From Tanytarsus gracilentus (taxonomy: Eukaryota > Arthropoda > Insecta > Diptera > Chironomidae): a stretch of 64,000 bases of DNA. The notes below the pieces were generated by a model. The model was not told the origin of the DNA, did no database searches, and saw only the letters and a program-made list of their open reading frames with translations. The stretch is taken from the NCBI GenBank assembly GCA_038502055.1, contig JAXRKN010000036.1, forward strand, positions 2,356,001-2,420,000. The letters run 5' to 3'. Below are positions 63,338-64,000 of the stretch, in pieces. Numbering within the stretch: position 1 is the first letter of the stretch; each line of letters opens with the position of its first letter. A program made the translations under genes and the position numbers.

Positions 63338-64000
63338 TTAACTGCCATTAGGAAAAAGTTTTTCAAAATCATTCTTTAATCTTTTCATTGTCTCTTCAGC
63401 CTCCTTCAATTTTTGTTCGTAAGCATTTTTAGCGTCAATCATTCTTTGCAACATCTCAGGTTTGTCCATCAAGTCATCAGTGAGATTTTTATCAGGAAAA
63501 ATCTTTTTAATTTCCTCGAAAGATTTTATCTTTAACTCGACGTAGTTGTGCTTGCATGCAAGATTCAGCATCTCAAAAGAGTTCTCAAGAGTCACAGATG
63601 CGCAGAGAATTTCACCAATTTTAAGTTTCAGTGATTCGAGCTTAAATTTTCCAGCAGCAGCAAAAACTTTCACTGTATTTCCATCATAAATTTGTGGCAT
63701 TTTGTCATCGTAAATAAAGTCGAGAATAATTTTAAAGACTTCAACTTCAATGTCATCTAGAATTATTTCGTTAGCATTCGGATTTCTTTTGATTACTTCA
63801 GCGAGTGTTGGACTTCTAGCCGCGAGCATCAGCTTATGAACTTTCAATTCAATTCCACAAATTTTAATATTCAAATCATTAAAGTCATTTATTTTAAGAG
63901 CATTTTGGATATCCAATAATGGCTTTGGAATCGAGGGGAAAAATCCATCAAGAATTGCATTCAACTCGCGAACCTTAAAAATCCTCAAAGTAGTTTGGAG
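63338..64000 (-). CDS. BTB/POZ-domain protein, C-terminal part (partial)
   Basis: The reading frame is open to the right edge, so the start is outside the window. About 220 residues are visible. A BTB fold is recognisable from FNDLNIKICGIELKVHKLML through AARSPTLAEVI, LDDIEVEVFKIILDFIYDDK to KVFAAAGKFKLESLKLK. A BACK-like helical stretch follows, and the last 40 residues are Lys/Glu-rich coiled coil. BTB proteins of this kind often act as substrate adaptors for cullin-3 ubiquitin ligases or as dimerising scaffolds; which applies here is unknown, and no second domain (MATH, Kelch) is visible. Confidence 0.85.
   Translation of the reverse strand, partial: LQTTLRIFKVRELNAILDGFFPSIPKPLLDIQNALKINDFNDLNIKICGIELKVHKLMLAARSPTLAEVIKRNPNANEIILDDIEVEVFKIILDFIYDDKMPQIYDGNTVKVFAAAGKFKLESLKLKIGEILCASVTLENSFEMLNLACKHNYVELKIKSFEEIKKIFPDKNLTDDLMDKPEMLQRMIDAKNAYEQKLKEAEETMKRLKNDFEKLFPNGS

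Noticed and set aside
1..64000. tRNA, rRNA or CRISPR features
   Set aside because: I saw no cloverleaf-like sequence with A and B boxes, no ribosomal RNA signature and no regularly spaced repeats; a tRNA scan would be needed to exclude a tRNA fully.

Overview
The window is nuclear DNA of an insect, most likely a dipteran and perhaps a nematoceran midge or mosquito relative. The evidence is AT-rich spacer DNA, many short GT-AG introns of about 46-70 bp, a potassium channel almost identical in type to fly Shaw, insect-type secreted CUB and lipase families, and eukaryotic housekeeping genes (COG2, DNAJC17). The species cannot be named from the sequence. Exons were joined by hand from splice consensus, reading phase and homology; every complete model given here keeps a whole number of codons, apart from the single break noted in the orphan gene.

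Region 1 (1-36 kb) is a tandem array of three Shaw/Kv3-type voltage-gated K+ channel genes on the + strand. The first (173-2012) is seen only from the pore onward. The second (13467-18091) is the closest match to Shaw. The third (28293-35841) is a paralogue whose last exon lies 3.2 kb downstream of the previous one. Genes 2 and 3 share a nearly identical 282-bp tract over S5-pore-S6 while the rest has diverged, which looks like gene conversion. The long spacers hold two non-autonomous DNA transposons with 5-bp target duplications. One is a 1.2-kb palindrome with CACAGTG termini, with a short retroelement inserted at its edge.

Region 2 (37-46.5 kb) holds a minus-strand secreted CUB-domain protein gene with seven coding exons, then COG2 (Golgi tethering complex) and DNAJC17 (J-domain plus RRM). 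The last two converge with 35 bp between their stop codons.

Region 3 (46.2-49.5 kb) is the most unusual part. A 535-bp block (5' half of DNAJC17 plus its upstream DNA) is present twice as direct repeats that flank a 2.16-kb segment. That segment carries an unrecognised four-exon gene, which ends inside one repeat. The other repeat encodes a J-domain-only protein whose stop lies one codon upstream of, and in frame with, the orphan gene's ATG. The orphan carries one apparent 1-nt deletion.

Region 4 (49.6-64 kb) has two aminoacylase-1 (M20 peptidase) genes in tandem separated by a 5'-truncated LINE fragment, two secreted lipase-family genes on the minus strand (one with a GC-AG intron), an unrecognised secreted 225-residue protein, and the 3' part of a BTB-domain gene that runs off the right edge. 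The genes from 43 kb to 64 kb are compact; the channel array occupies long spacers with no convincing additional genes.
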